From contig JADJXH010000003.1 in NCBI GenBank assembly GCA_016715895.1, positions 1,784,501 through 1,848,500 on the forward strand: a stretch of 64,000 nucleotides of DNA, given 5' to 3'. This stretch comes from Flavobacteriales bacterium. GTDB lineage: Bacteria; Bacteroidota; Bacteroidia; Flavobacteriales_F; PHOS-HE28. The notes under the pieces were generated by a model. That model was given only the letters and a program-made list of their open reading frames with translations. It searched no databases and was not told the origin of the DNA. The translations under genes and the position numbers were made by a program. Below, piece after piece: positions 15,828 through 23,286 of the stretch; the stretch's first letter is position 1, and each line of letters opens with the position of its first letter.

Positions 15828-15989
15828 ATGCCCCGCAAGAAGAAAACACTCATCCTCGCGCAACCCGTCCGCGAGGGCATCGACCGCATCAAGGTGCGTC
15901 TGGACGCACGCACGGTGATCACGCTTGCCAGCCGCAAGGCGCTCGAGTTCTGGAAACAACGCTATCCCAAGGCCGAGGTGATCGGCTGA
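15828..15989 (+). CDS. 53-residue basic small protein, function unknown
   Basis: An open frame of 53 codons starting MPRKKKTLIL and ending KAEVIG, 6 bases after the photolyase stop and 4 before the SRPBCC gene. It has a Lys/Arg-rich N-terminus, a middle LDARTVITLASRKALEFWKQRYP, no signal peptide and no cysteines. The codon choice and compact spacing match its neighbours, so I consider it a real gene of the operon. I do not recognise the family. A nucleic-acid-binding or protein-binding helper for the pigment or repair enzymes would be a guess. Confidence 0.65.
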   Translation: MPRKKKTLILAQPVREGIDRIKVRLDARTVITLASRKALEFWKQRYPKAEVIG

Positions 15990-15993
15990 TGCG

Positions 15994-16488
15994 ATGAAGG
16001 TGCACGTGCTGGAACGGTCGCAGGTGCTGCCGATACCCATCGAGCAGGCCTGGTCCTTCTTCAGCACCCCGCGCAACCTGTCGCTGATCACCCCGCCGGA
16101 GCTGGGCCTGAGGATCCGCGAGCCCTTCGACGACCGGGCGGCCCATGATGGCCAGTTGATCCGCTACACCGTGCGCCCCTTGCTGGGTATCCCCCTGCCC
16201 TGGCTCACACGCATCGAACGGGTGAGCGCTCCCACCCACTTCGCCGACACGCAGTTGCGCGGGCCTTACGCGCGCTGGTATCACGAGCATCGCTTCGAGC
16301 CCGTGGAGGGGGGCACCCGCATGCACGACCGTGTGGAATATGCGCTGCCGCTGGGTCCGGTCGGCGCGCTCATGCATCGGCTGGTGGTGCGGCGGCGGAT
16401 CGAGCGCATCTTCGACTTCCGACGTCAGGTGTTGGAAGGGCTCTTCCCCGCATCACCGGAGCATCACGCACGAACCATGGCGGCATGA
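15994..16488 (+). CDS. SRPBCC-family (START-like) protein
   Basis: A 164-residue protein of the SRPBCC/Bet-v1-like ligand-binding fold. The N-terminus VHVLERSQVLPIPIEQAWSFFSTPRNLSLITPP and the segment WLTRIERVSAPTHFADTQLRGPYARWYHEHRF are typical of the group found beside crt genes in Bacteroidota. Such proteins have a cavity for hydrophobic ligands, so a carotenoid or isoprenoid handling role is plausible but unproven. It overlaps crtZ by ATGA. Confidence 0.8.
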   Translation: MKVHVLERSQVLPIPIEQAWSFFSTPRNLSLITPPELGLRIREPFDDRAAHDGQLIRYTVRPLLGIPLPWLTRIERVSAPTHFADTQLRGPYARWYHEHRFEPVEGGTRMHDRVEYALPLGPVGALMHRLVVRRRIERIFDFRRQVLEGLFPASPEHHARTMAA

Positions 16489-17024
16489 GCATCTGGGGCA
16501 TCCTGTTGGTGATCGTGGCCACCTTCGTAGCGATGGAGGCGGTGGCCTGGGCCACGCACAAGTATGTCATGCACGGCTTCCTCTGGTCCCTGCACAAGGA
16601 CCATCACCACAAGGACCACCACGGCGCCCTGGAGCGCAATGATTGGTTCTTCGTGATCTTCGCCCTGCCCTCGATGGCCTTGTTCGTGCTGGGTGGCCAG
16701 CTGGGAGCCCACACGCCCTGGGGATGGATGGGCCTGGGGATCCTGCTTTACGGCATCGCCTACTTCCTGGTGCACGAGGTGTTCATCCACCGCCGTCTGC
16801 CCTGGTTCCGCGACACGCGCAACCCTTACCTGCTGGCGGCGCGCCGGGCGCACAAGATGCACCACAAGCACCTGGGCCGTGAGCACGGTGAGTGCTTCGG
16901 CATGCTGGTGTTCCCGATCCGGTTCCTCAGGGAGATGCGCCGTCGCCGCGGCACTTCAGGGGTCGCGCCTCAGGGGCAGGCCTCCATGCGCATGGGCACC
17001 TCCACATCTGCAGGGCTGAGGTAG
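16485..17024 (+). CDS. crtZ: Beta-carotene hydroxylase (CrtZ, fatty-acid hydroxylase superfamily)
   Basis: A 179-residue membrane di-iron hydroxylase that adds the 3-hydroxyl groups of zeaxanthin. The conserved histidine clusters are HKYVMH (about residues 25-30), HKDHHHKDHH (about 37-46), HEVFIHRR (about 96-103) and HKMHHKH. Several hydrophobic segments alternate with them. The last 18 or so residues are not CrtZ-like: they are encoded by bases that also form the 3' end of the opposite-strand SafE-type gene (overlap 16970-17024). The operon has no lycopene cyclase, so the cyclised substrate must come from a cyclase encoded elsewhere. Confidence 0.9.
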   Translation: MSIWGILLVIVATFVAMEAVAWATHKYVMHGFLWSLHKDHHHKDHHGALERNDWFFVIFALPSMALFVLGGQLGAHTPWGWMGLGILLYGIAYFLVHEVFIHRRLPWFRDTRNPYLLAARRAHKMHHKHLGREHGECFGMLVFPIRFLREMRRRRGTSGVAPQGQASMRMGTSTSAGLR

Positions 17025-17662
17025 GGGATGTCCAACGCCAGACCGCGCACCAGGAGCAGGGCCGCCATAAGGGCATAGCCTGCGGGCGCCCAGCGGGTGA
17101 GGCGGGCCCGGAACCGGGCACCGAGCGACACGCCAGCGAACCGCACGGCCACCAAGGCAGGCCAGGTGCCCGCCCCGAAGGCGGCCATGAACAGCGCACC
17201 GTCCATCGGTCCTTCCTGCGCAAGCGCACCAGCCACGGCCACGTACACCATCCCGCAGGGCAGAAGTCCATTGAACAGGCCGGTGAGGAACACCGCGGAT
17301 GCACTGCTCCTGCGAAGGCGGCGTGCGACCGCGGAACGAAGATGGGCCACCCAGGCCGCAGGCACCCAGGGGCGATGCAGGAGGGCGGAAAGGGCCGGCA
17401 CCACCAGTACGGCGAGCATGAGCACGGCCAGCGCGATCGCAACGAAGCGCTGGATGCCGGCCAGGCCCAGACCGCGACCGAACAGCCCGAACAGGGCCCC
17501 GATGGCCATGTAGGTGGTCACCCGACCCATGTTGAGGAGCACGGTGGTCCGCACCGGTGCGCCGCCCTGGCCCACGGCCAGATGCAACGGGCCGCACATG
17601 GCCACACAGTGAGCGCTGCCCAGCAGACCCAGAACGAAGGCCGGAACGAGCACGGCGATCAC
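16970..17662 (-). CDS. SafE/TauE-type membrane protein of the cbb3 oxidase operon
   Basis: A 230-residue polytopic membrane protein with about six hydrophobic segments. The N-terminus has the family motif GSAHCVAMCGPLHLA, in which His and two Cys may bind copper, and a later LFNGLLPCGMVYVA carries the second conserved Pro-Cys. Proteins of this kind (annotated as sulfite exporter TauE/SafE or DsbD-type transmembrane) close cbb3 operons in many Bacteroidota, so a copper or thiol role in oxidase assembly is more likely than sulfite export. The start is a GTG at 17662 that overlaps the ccoH stop (GTGA). The 3' end overlaps crtZ antisense by 55 bp. Confidence 0.8.
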   Translation of the reverse strand: MIAVLVPAFVLGLLGSAHCVAMCGPLHLAVGQGGAPVRTTVLLNMGRVTTYMAIGALFGLFGRGLGLAGIQRFVAIALAVLMLAVLVVPALSALLHRPWVPAAWVAHLRSAVARRLRRSSASAVFLTGLFNGLLPCGMVYVAVAGALAQEGPMDGALFMAAFGAGTWPALVAVRFAGVSLGARFRARLTRWAPAGYALMAALLLVRGLALDIPYLSPADVEVPMRMEACP

Positions 17663-18087
17663 GGCACCACGATGCGTTCCTCCACCAGGCCCGTGCCCGT
17701 CGGACCGGTCCATTCAAGCTCCGCCTTGTACATCCCGCGCAAGAGGTCGTTCACCGGCACGGCGCACCGGCCATCCGCGCGGCACAGCACCTCATACGCC
17801 CGGTCGGCTCGTTCATCGGACGGCCGCTGCAGACGGAGGGTGGCGCGCGCCGGTGCGTCACCTTGGAACGCGATGTGGAGCGAATCGCCCTCCACCTGGA
17901 AGGCCACGCGGTCCGCCCCCGCGCGATGGAGCTTATCGAGCCGCTCCTGGTAGCGGAGCTCCTGGGCGTAATAATCCTCCGCCACGAGCTGCTCCTGCTC
18001 CTGGATGGCCTTGACCATGAATCCCGCCATCAGCGCGATGAACGCCATCATGGTGAGCGTGACCCCTGTTCCCCAGCTGAATCTCAT
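17659..18087 (-). CDS. ccoH: FixH/CcoH cbb3 oxidase assembly protein
   Basis: A 142-residue protein with one N-terminal transmembrane helix (about residues 7-27, TGVTLTMMAFIALMAGFMVKA) followed by a periplasmic beta-rich domain. The segment VAEDYYAQELRYQERLDKL is the typical FixH pattern just outside the membrane. CcoH stabilises the cbb3 complex during assembly. It overlaps ccoG by ATGA upstream and the SafE-type gene by GTGA downstream. Confidence 0.9.
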   Translation of the reverse strand: MRFSWGTGVTLTMMAFIALMAGFMVKAIQEQEQLVAEDYYAQELRYQERLDKLHRAGADRVAFQVEGDSLHIAFQGDAPARATLRLQRPSDERADRAYEVLCRADGRCAVPVNDLLRGMYKAELEWTGPTGTGLVEERIVVP

Positions 18088-19511
18088 GGTGTGTTGGTGT
18101 TGATGGGTCCGACGAAGGTGGTGGACACATCCTCCAGCAGACGGTCGTCGGTATAAACCCCGATGTTGACCTTGGTCTTCATGCCGCTCATGGCCGAAGG
18201 GTCCAGGATGATGAACAGGCTGCCCTGCGCCAGCGCCGCGGGTTGCAGCTCGATCTCCTTGCCCACCAGCTCGATGGAACCCTCCACGTTCTCCAGGACG
18301 AAGCGGATGGGCATGTCGCGGGAGGTCTTGTTCACCACCTTGTAGTTGTACAGGTTGCTGATGCGTCCGTCCGGGCGGGTCTGGTAGAGCATCCCGGGTG
18401 TCCGCAGCACGGTGGTCTCCACATCGCTGCGGAGTACGATGAGGGTGAGGATGACCGCGATGAGCACGGTGAGGACGGCACTGTAGGCCTTCATGCGGCC
18501 GGTCCAGCGGAACGGCTTCCGGTCCGCGATCTCCGCCTCACTGGCGTAGCGGATCAGTCCCTTCGGCAGGCCGACCGAGCTCATCATGTGATCGCAGGCA
18601 TCGATGCAGGCGGTGCAGTTCACGCACTCGAGCTGGGTGCCGTTGCGGATGTCGATGCCCGTGGGGCACACGTGCACACAGGCCTTGCAGTCGATGCAAT
18701 CGCCCTTTCCGACGGACCCGCGGTCCTCGCCTTTGCGGAAGTGGGCGCGTTGTTCGCCGCGGACCCGGTCGTAGGCGATCACCACCGACTGGCGGTCGAG
18801 CAACACGCCCTGCAACCGGCCGTACGGGCACACGGTGGTGCATACCTGTTCGCGCATGAAGGCGAAGACCCCGTAGAAGACCAGCGAGAAGCCGAACATG
18901 GCGGCAAGCCCGCCCAGATGCCGCCCGGGCGGTTCGGAGACGATCTGGATCAGCCTGTCGCTGCCGATGATGTAGCCCAGAAAGGTGTTGCCGATGATGA
19001 AGGCCACCAGGAAGAACAGGACATGCTTGGCCGACTTGCGCATCAGCTTGTCCCCGTCCAGTTCGCGTTTGTTCAGGGCCTGCTGCTGCTTCCAATCGCC
19101 CTCGATCCAGTACTCGATCCGCCGGTACACCAGCTCCATGAAGATGGTCTGTGGGCAGGCCCACCCGCAGAACAAGCGGCCGAAGGCCACGGTGAACAGG
19201 GCGATGAAGACGATGCTGGCGATGAAGCCGAGGACGAAGAGATGGATGTCCTGGGGCCAGAAGGTCTGGCCGAGGATGACGAAACGACGGCCCAGCACAT
19301 CCAGCTGCAACAACGGCTCCCCGCTGATGCGCAGGAAGGGCCCCACCAGCAGGAAGGCGAGCAGGGTGTAGCCGAACGCCAGGCGTCGGTTGAACCACTT
19401 CCCTGAAGGCTTCTTCGGATAGACCCAGACCCGCTTGCCCTGCTTGTCGACCGTCGCGATGGAATCGCGAAAGCTCTCGTCCACGGCCGGGTTCCCTTCC
19501 TTGCTCTTCAT
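18084..19511 (-). CDS. ccoG: Cytochrome c oxidase accessory protein CcoG/FixG
   Basis: A 475-residue membrane iron-sulfur protein involved in copper handling for cbb3 oxidase maturation. It has several transmembrane segments, the motif FCGWACPQTIFMELVYRR, and a double 4Fe-4S ferredoxin motif in CIDCKACVHVCPTG and CVNCTACIDACDHM (about residues 265-305), then a C-terminal immunoglobulin-like domain. The frame is open 17 codons further upstream, but the ATG at 19511 lies 1 base after the ccoP stop and matches the family N-terminus. Confidence 0.93.
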   Translation of the reverse strand: MKSKEGNPAVDESFRDSIATVDKQGKRVWVYPKKPSGKWFNRRLAFGYTLLAFLLVGPFLRISGEPLLQLDVLGRRFVILGQTFWPQDIHLFVLGFIASIVFIALFTVAFGRLFCGWACPQTIFMELVYRRIEYWIEGDWKQQQALNKRELDGDKLMRKSAKHVLFFLVAFIIGNTFLGYIIGSDRLIQIVSEPPGRHLGGLAAMFGFSLVFYGVFAFMREQVCTTVCPYGRLQGVLLDRQSVVIAYDRVRGEQRAHFRKGEDRGSVGKGDCIDCKACVHVCPTGIDIRNGTQLECVNCTACIDACDHMMSSVGLPKGLIRYASEAEIADRKPFRWTGRMKAYSAVLTVLIAVILTLIVLRSDVETTVLRTPGMLYQTRPDGRISNLYNYKVVNKTSRDMPIRFVLENVEGSIELVGKEIELQPAALAQGSLFIILDPSAMSGMKTKVNIGVYTDDRLLEDVSTTFVGPINTNTP

Positions 19512-19512
19512 G

Positions 19513-20676
19513 TCACTTGAGGGCCGCCACGGCGATGCTGTCCGCTGCGACCACCGCGGCACTGTCCGCCGGTGCTGTCGTGGTCGCGTCCTTCCACAGC
19601 TCGCCCTCCGGGGCCTTGGCGTTCGGCGGGTTGGAACCGTGGAGCTTCAGGATGTAGCTGGCCACGGCCTGCATCTCCACGGGCTTGAGCTGGGTCTTCC
19701 AGGCGATCATGCCCTTCTCCGGCACCCCGTATTTGATGGTCTTGAAGATGTTGTGGATGCCGCCACCGTGCTTCCAATGGTCATCGGTGAGGTTCGGTCC
19801 CACACCGCCCTCACCCGCACCGCCGTGGCAGGCCTTGCAATAGGCCTCGTAAGTGGCCCGTCCACCTGCGATGGAGGCATCATCCGTGAGCGCTGTCACG
19901 TTGGTCTCATCCACCATGCCGGCGAACTGCGCCAGATAGGCGTCCACATCGGCCTTGGCCTGGGCCATCTCCTGCCGATACTCCTCTTCCTGGGTGGGCC
20001 ATATGTCGAACACGTGCACGTTCAGCAGGAACACGACGCTCCAGATCACCGTGCCATAGAAGAGCCAGAGCCACCAGGGCGGCAGCACGTTGTCCAGTTC
20101 ACGGATGCCGTCATACTCATGGTGCATCAGCACATCCTTCTCCTGCTCCACCTTCACCGAGCGGGTGAGGCGCTGGAGGATGGTGTCGGCGAAGGTGGGA
20201 CCCTCTTCGGCCGCCGGCGCGTCGACGTCCACGTTGCCCGACAGCGTGCGGGCCATTCCGCGCACCACGGAGAGCTGGCCCACGATGATGGCGAACAGGA
20301 TCGCGTTGATGGCGATCAACCACCACATGAGTGCCTGCACGGAGATGAGCGCCGTAGCCATGCCGGTGGCCGCGTGCAGATCGGAGGAGGCACCGAGCCC
20401 GAGCAGGACGGGCAGCACGGCGGCGCGTCGGCCCTTCAGGTAGTCGGCCCACGCGGTGCCCGTGCCGCCCAGGGTGCGCAGGATGCCGGACAGCGAAAGA
20501 ATGATCACCACCTGCAGCACGGCGACCGCGAGCAGCAGATAGGCGGTCTCCATGGAGGCCGGTGCGGATGCGGCGGTGATGGCGGCGTCGGTGGCCTGCG
20601 CCCGACCCAGGGTGGTGCTGAGCATGGCTGCTCCGAGCGGCAGCAGGCGTTCCTTCCAGGAGGTCATGGTCTTCAT
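19513..20676 (-). CDS. ccoP: cbb3-type cytochrome c oxidase subunit III (CcoP)
   Basis: A 387-residue membrane-anchored c-type cytochrome that feeds electrons to the oxidase. An N-terminal hydrophobic region is followed by a second transmembrane pair and the CcoP_N-type segment around MHHEYDGIRELDNVLPPWWLWLFYGTVIW. One haem-binding CKACH is at residues 280-284. The axial methionine is probably in the MIAWKTQL or MQAVASYIL segment. Many proteobacterial CcoP proteins carry two haems; a single-haem form is usual in Bacteroidota. It overlaps ccoQ by ATGA. Confidence 0.92.
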   Translation of the reverse strand: MKTMTSWKERLLPLGAAMLSTTLGRAQATDAAITAASAPASMETAYLLLAVAVLQVVIILSLSGILRTLGGTGTAWADYLKGRRAAVLPVLLGLGASSDLHAATGMATALISVQALMWWLIAINAILFAIIVGQLSVVRGMARTLSGNVDVDAPAAEEGPTFADTILQRLTRSVKVEQEKDVLMHHEYDGIRELDNVLPPWWLWLFYGTVIWSVVFLLNVHVFDIWPTQEEEYRQEMAQAKADVDAYLAQFAGMVDETNVTALTDDASIAGGRATYEAYCKACHGGAGEGGVGPNLTDDHWKHGGGIHNIFKTIKYGVPEKGMIAWKTQLKPVEMQAVASYILKLHGSNPPNAKAPEGELWKDATTTAPADSAAVVAADSIAVAALK

Positions 20677-20867
20677 GGATGAAGCGTTCGATCGGTGGGG
20701 ATGTCGGAGAAGGGAAGCTCCTCCAGGTGCTTGATGCGACGCCGGTCGCTCGTGAGCACCAACAGGCTGGCGGCGACGAACACCGTCAGGAAGATCACGA
20801 AAGCCAGGAGCGGGAAGAGGTCCACACCCTCGATCGTGTTCAGGTGGTGCTTGATGAACTTCAGCAT
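20673..20867 (-). CDS. ccoQ: CcoQ-like small subunit of cbb3 oxidase
   Basis: A 64-residue single-span membrane protein: a basic N-terminus, one helix (about residues 16-40, VDLFPLLAFVIFLTVFVAASLLVL) and a charged tail. Position between ccoNO and ccoP and size agree with CcoQ, which stabilises the complex under oxygen. Sequence similarity in this family is weak, so the call rests mainly on context. Confidence 0.8.
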   Translation of the reverse strand: MLKFIKHHLNTIEGVDLFPLLAFVIFLTVFVAASLLVLTSDRRRIKHLEELPFSDIPTDRTLHP

Positions 20868-20889
20868 GAGCGTTCGGGTCTTCGGGTGA

Positions 20890-23022
20890 TCACTTCGCGG
20901 CGGTGGCCTGTGCCGGGGCCTTCGGACGGATGTCCGTGCCCAGGCGCTGGAGGTAGGCGATCAGCGCCACGATCTCAAGTTCAGCGCTCGTCTCGATCTT
21001 GTCCTTCCTGAGGCTGGCGACGATGGCATCGGCCTGTGCCGACAGGTCCGCGTTCGCCTGGTCCGCGTAGCCCTCCGGATACGGCACACCAAGGGTCTGC
21101 ATCGCACGGATCTTGGCGGGCGTGCTGGCCACATCGATGGGCTTCTCATACAGCCAGGGGTAGGCCGGCATCAGCGAACCGGCGCTCATGCTCGTGGGGT
21201 CGAACATGTGGTAGTAGTGCCAGCTGTCGGGATACTTGCCTCCCACACGGTGCAGGTCGGGTCCGGTGCGCTTGCTGCCCCACTGGAAGGGGTGATCGTA
21301 AACGAACTCGCCCGCCTTGCTGTACTCCCCATAGCGCTCGGTCTCGCTGCGGAAGGGCCGTACCATCTGGGAGTGGCAGGTGTAGCAGCCTTCCCGGACG
21401 TAGATGTCCCTTCCCTGCAGTTCGAGCGGTGTGTAGGGCTTCACGCTGGCGATGGTGGGCACATTGCTCTTGATCAGGAAGGTGGGCACGAGCTCGAAGA
21501 CCCCTCCGATGGCCACCAGTACGAGGCTCACCACGAGCATCTGGATGGGTCGGCGCTCGATCCAGCGGTGCCAGTGACCGGCGCTCTCCCCGGCATACGT
21601 CTTCTCCAAGGCGGGGGCCTCGGCCTCCTCGTCCTTGATCAGACGGCCGGCGGCCACGGTACGCCACACGTTGTAGACCATCAGCAGGGCGCCGGTGAGG
21701 TACAGCGTTCCACCCAGGCCGCGCAGCCAGTAGGCGTACTTGATCTGCAGCACGGTGTCCAGGAAGTTCTTGTACACCAGGTAGCCGTCCGGGGTGAACT
21801 GCTTCCACATCAGGCTCTGGGTGAACCCTGCGAAATAGAGGGGTACGGCGTAGAACACGATGCCGAGGGTGCCGATCCAGAAATGCGCGTTGGCCAGACC
21901 CTTGCTGTACAGCTTGGTCCCGAAGAGGCGCGGCACCAGCCAGTACACCATGCCGAAGGTGAAGAAGCCGTTCCAGCCGAGGCCACCGACGTGCACGTGA
22001 GCGATGGTCCAGTCCGTGAAGTGGCTGATGCTGTTGAAGAACTTGGTGCTCAGCAACGGCCCTTCGAGCGTGGCCATGCCATAGCAGGTGATGGCCACCA
22101 CGAAGAACTTCAGGATGGGATCCTCACGCACACGGTCCCACGCACCGCGCAGCGTGAGCAGGCCGTTGAGCATGCCGCCCCAACTGGGCGCGATGAGCAT
22201 GATGCTGAAGACGGTGCCGAGGCTCTGTGCCCAGTCCGGAAGCGAACTGTAGATGAGGTGGTGCGGACCGGCCCAGATGTAGATGAAGATGAGCGCCCAG
22301 AAGTGGATGATGGAGAGCTTGTAGCTGTACACCGGTCGGTTGGCCGCCTTGGGCATGAAGTAGTACATCAACCCCAGGTAGGGCGTGGTGAGGAAGAAGG
22401 CCACGGCGTTGTGGCCGTACCACCACTGCACGAGCGCATCCTGCACACCCGCATACCAGCTGTAGCTCTTGAAGAGGTTCACGGGCACCTCGAAGCTGTT
22501 CACGATGTGCAGCATGGCCACGGTGACCCATGTGGCGATGTAGAACCAGATGGCCACGTAGAGGTGACGCTCCCGCCGCTTGAGGATGGTGCCGAACATG
22601 TTGACACCGAAGACCACCCAGATGAGCGTGATGGCGATGTCGATCGGCCACTCCAGTTCAGCATACTCCTTGCCGGTGGTGAGCCCCAGCGGCAGGCTGA
22701 TGGCGGCGGCGGCGATGATCAGCTGCCAGCCCCAGAAATGCACCCAGCTCAGCAGGTCGCTGAACATGCGGGCCTTCACCAACCGCTGGAGGCTGTAATA
22801 GACGCCGGCGAAGATGCCGTTGCCCACGAAGGCGAAGATCACCGCGTTGGTGTGCAATGGGCGCAGGCGGCCGAAGGACAGCCACTCGGCGATGTTCCAG
22901 GAGGGGATCACCATCTGGAAGGCCGCCGTGAGGCCGACGAGCATGCCCACGATGCCGAAAAGGATCGTGGCCATCAGGAAGGCGTTCACGATCTTGTTGT
23001 CATACTTGAAACGCTCGATCAT
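20890..23022 (-). CDS. ccoNO: Fused cbb3 cytochrome oxidase subunits I and II (CcoN-CcoO)
   Basis: A 710-residue fusion. The first part (to about residue 475) is the 12-helix CcoN with haem/copper ligand histidines, for example FGRLRPLHTNAVIFAF, WWYGHNAVAFFLTTP and WAGPHHLIYSSLPDW and HVHVGGLGWNGFFTFG. The second part (from about 505) is the membrane-anchored cytochrome CcoO with haem motif CYTCH at 546-550 and DPTSMSAGSLMPAYPWL. The fusion is characteristic of Bacteroidota. The enzyme reduces oxygen with high affinity and pumps protons at low oxygen. The ATG at 23022 is 4 bases behind the ccoS stop; an earlier in-frame start would run into ccoS. Confidence 0.95.
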   Translation of the reverse strand: MIERFKYDNKIVNAFLMATILFGIVGMLVGLTAAFQMVIPSWNIAEWLSFGRLRPLHTNAVIFAFVGNGIFAGVYYSLQRLVKARMFSDLLSWVHFWGWQLIIAAAAISLPLGLTTGKEYAELEWPIDIAITLIWVVFGVNMFGTILKRRERHLYVAIWFYIATWVTVAMLHIVNSFEVPVNLFKSYSWYAGVQDALVQWWYGHNAVAFFLTTPYLGLMYYFMPKAANRPVYSYKLSIIHFWALIFIYIWAGPHHLIYSSLPDWAQSLGTVFSIMLIAPSWGGMLNGLLTLRGAWDRVREDPILKFFVVAITCYGMATLEGPLLSTKFFNSISHFTDWTIAHVHVGGLGWNGFFTFGMVYWLVPRLFGTKLYSKGLANAHFWIGTLGIVFYAVPLYFAGFTQSLMWKQFTPDGYLVYKNFLDTVLQIKYAYWLRGLGGTLYLTGALLMVYNVWRTVAAGRLIKDEEAEAPALEKTYAGESAGHWHRWIERRPIQMLVVSLVLVAIGGVFELVPTFLIKSNVPTIASVKPYTPLELQGRDIYVREGCYTCHSQMVRPFRSETERYGEYSKAGEFVYDHPFQWGSKRTGPDLHRVGGKYPDSWHYYHMFDPTSMSAGSLMPAYPWLYEKPIDVASTPAKIRAMQTLGVPYPEGYADQANADLSAQADAIVASLRKDKIETSAELEIVALIAYLQRLGTDIRPKAPAQATAAK

Positions 23023-23026
23023 CGCT

Positions 23027-23203
23027 TCACTTGGTGTTGTTCGACGGGTTGGTGGGGACGGCCGGCCGGTCATCACCCAGCATGCGCACGGCGGGCGACC
23101 GGTCGTCCTCGTACTGACCGGAGCGCACCGCCCATGCGAAAGCGGCCAGGAACACCACCGCCACGATGGTGCTGGCCGCGATCAGAAGAAAGATGACGCT
23201 CAT
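23027..23203 (-). CDS. ccoS: CcoS cbb3 oxidase assembly protein
   Basis: A 58-residue membrane protein starting MSVIFLLIAASTIVAVVFLA, with one helix and the usual CcoS tail AFAWAVRSGQYEDDRSPAVRML. CcoS is required for cofactor insertion into cbb3 oxidase. The ATG at 23203 is used; a longer frame to 23245 would start before the helix without family support. It is the first gene after the operator-like palindrome at 23273. Confidence 0.9.
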   Translation of the reverse strand: MSVIFLLIAASTIVAVVFLAAFAWAVRSGQYEDDRSPAVRMLGDDRPAVPTNPSNNTK

Positions 23204-23272
23204 GGGGCTCGGTCCGGGCCCAAAAGTCACGGACGTGTCATGCACAAGGGCTGACGGACCTCACCGGGCCGG

Positions 23273-23286
23273 CTGACTTTCGTCAG
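23273..23286. promoter_or_regulatory. Crp/Fnr-like palindrome upstream of ccoS-ccoNO
   Basis: CTGAC-TTTC-GTCAG, a perfect 5-4-5 inverted repeat, lies 70 bases before the ccoS ATG and overlaps the ccoI stop codon. A degenerate -7 box (GACTTTTG, 23228-23221) lies between. The palindrome centre is roughly 60-65 bases upstream of the likely start site. The same TGAC-N4-GTCA core occurs before ccoI. Confidence 0.5.

Noticed and set aside
21208..23196. 662-codon plus-strand frame opposite ccoNO
   Set aside because: Shadow of the fused oxidase gene with the same low-complexity look; no start context or family motif.
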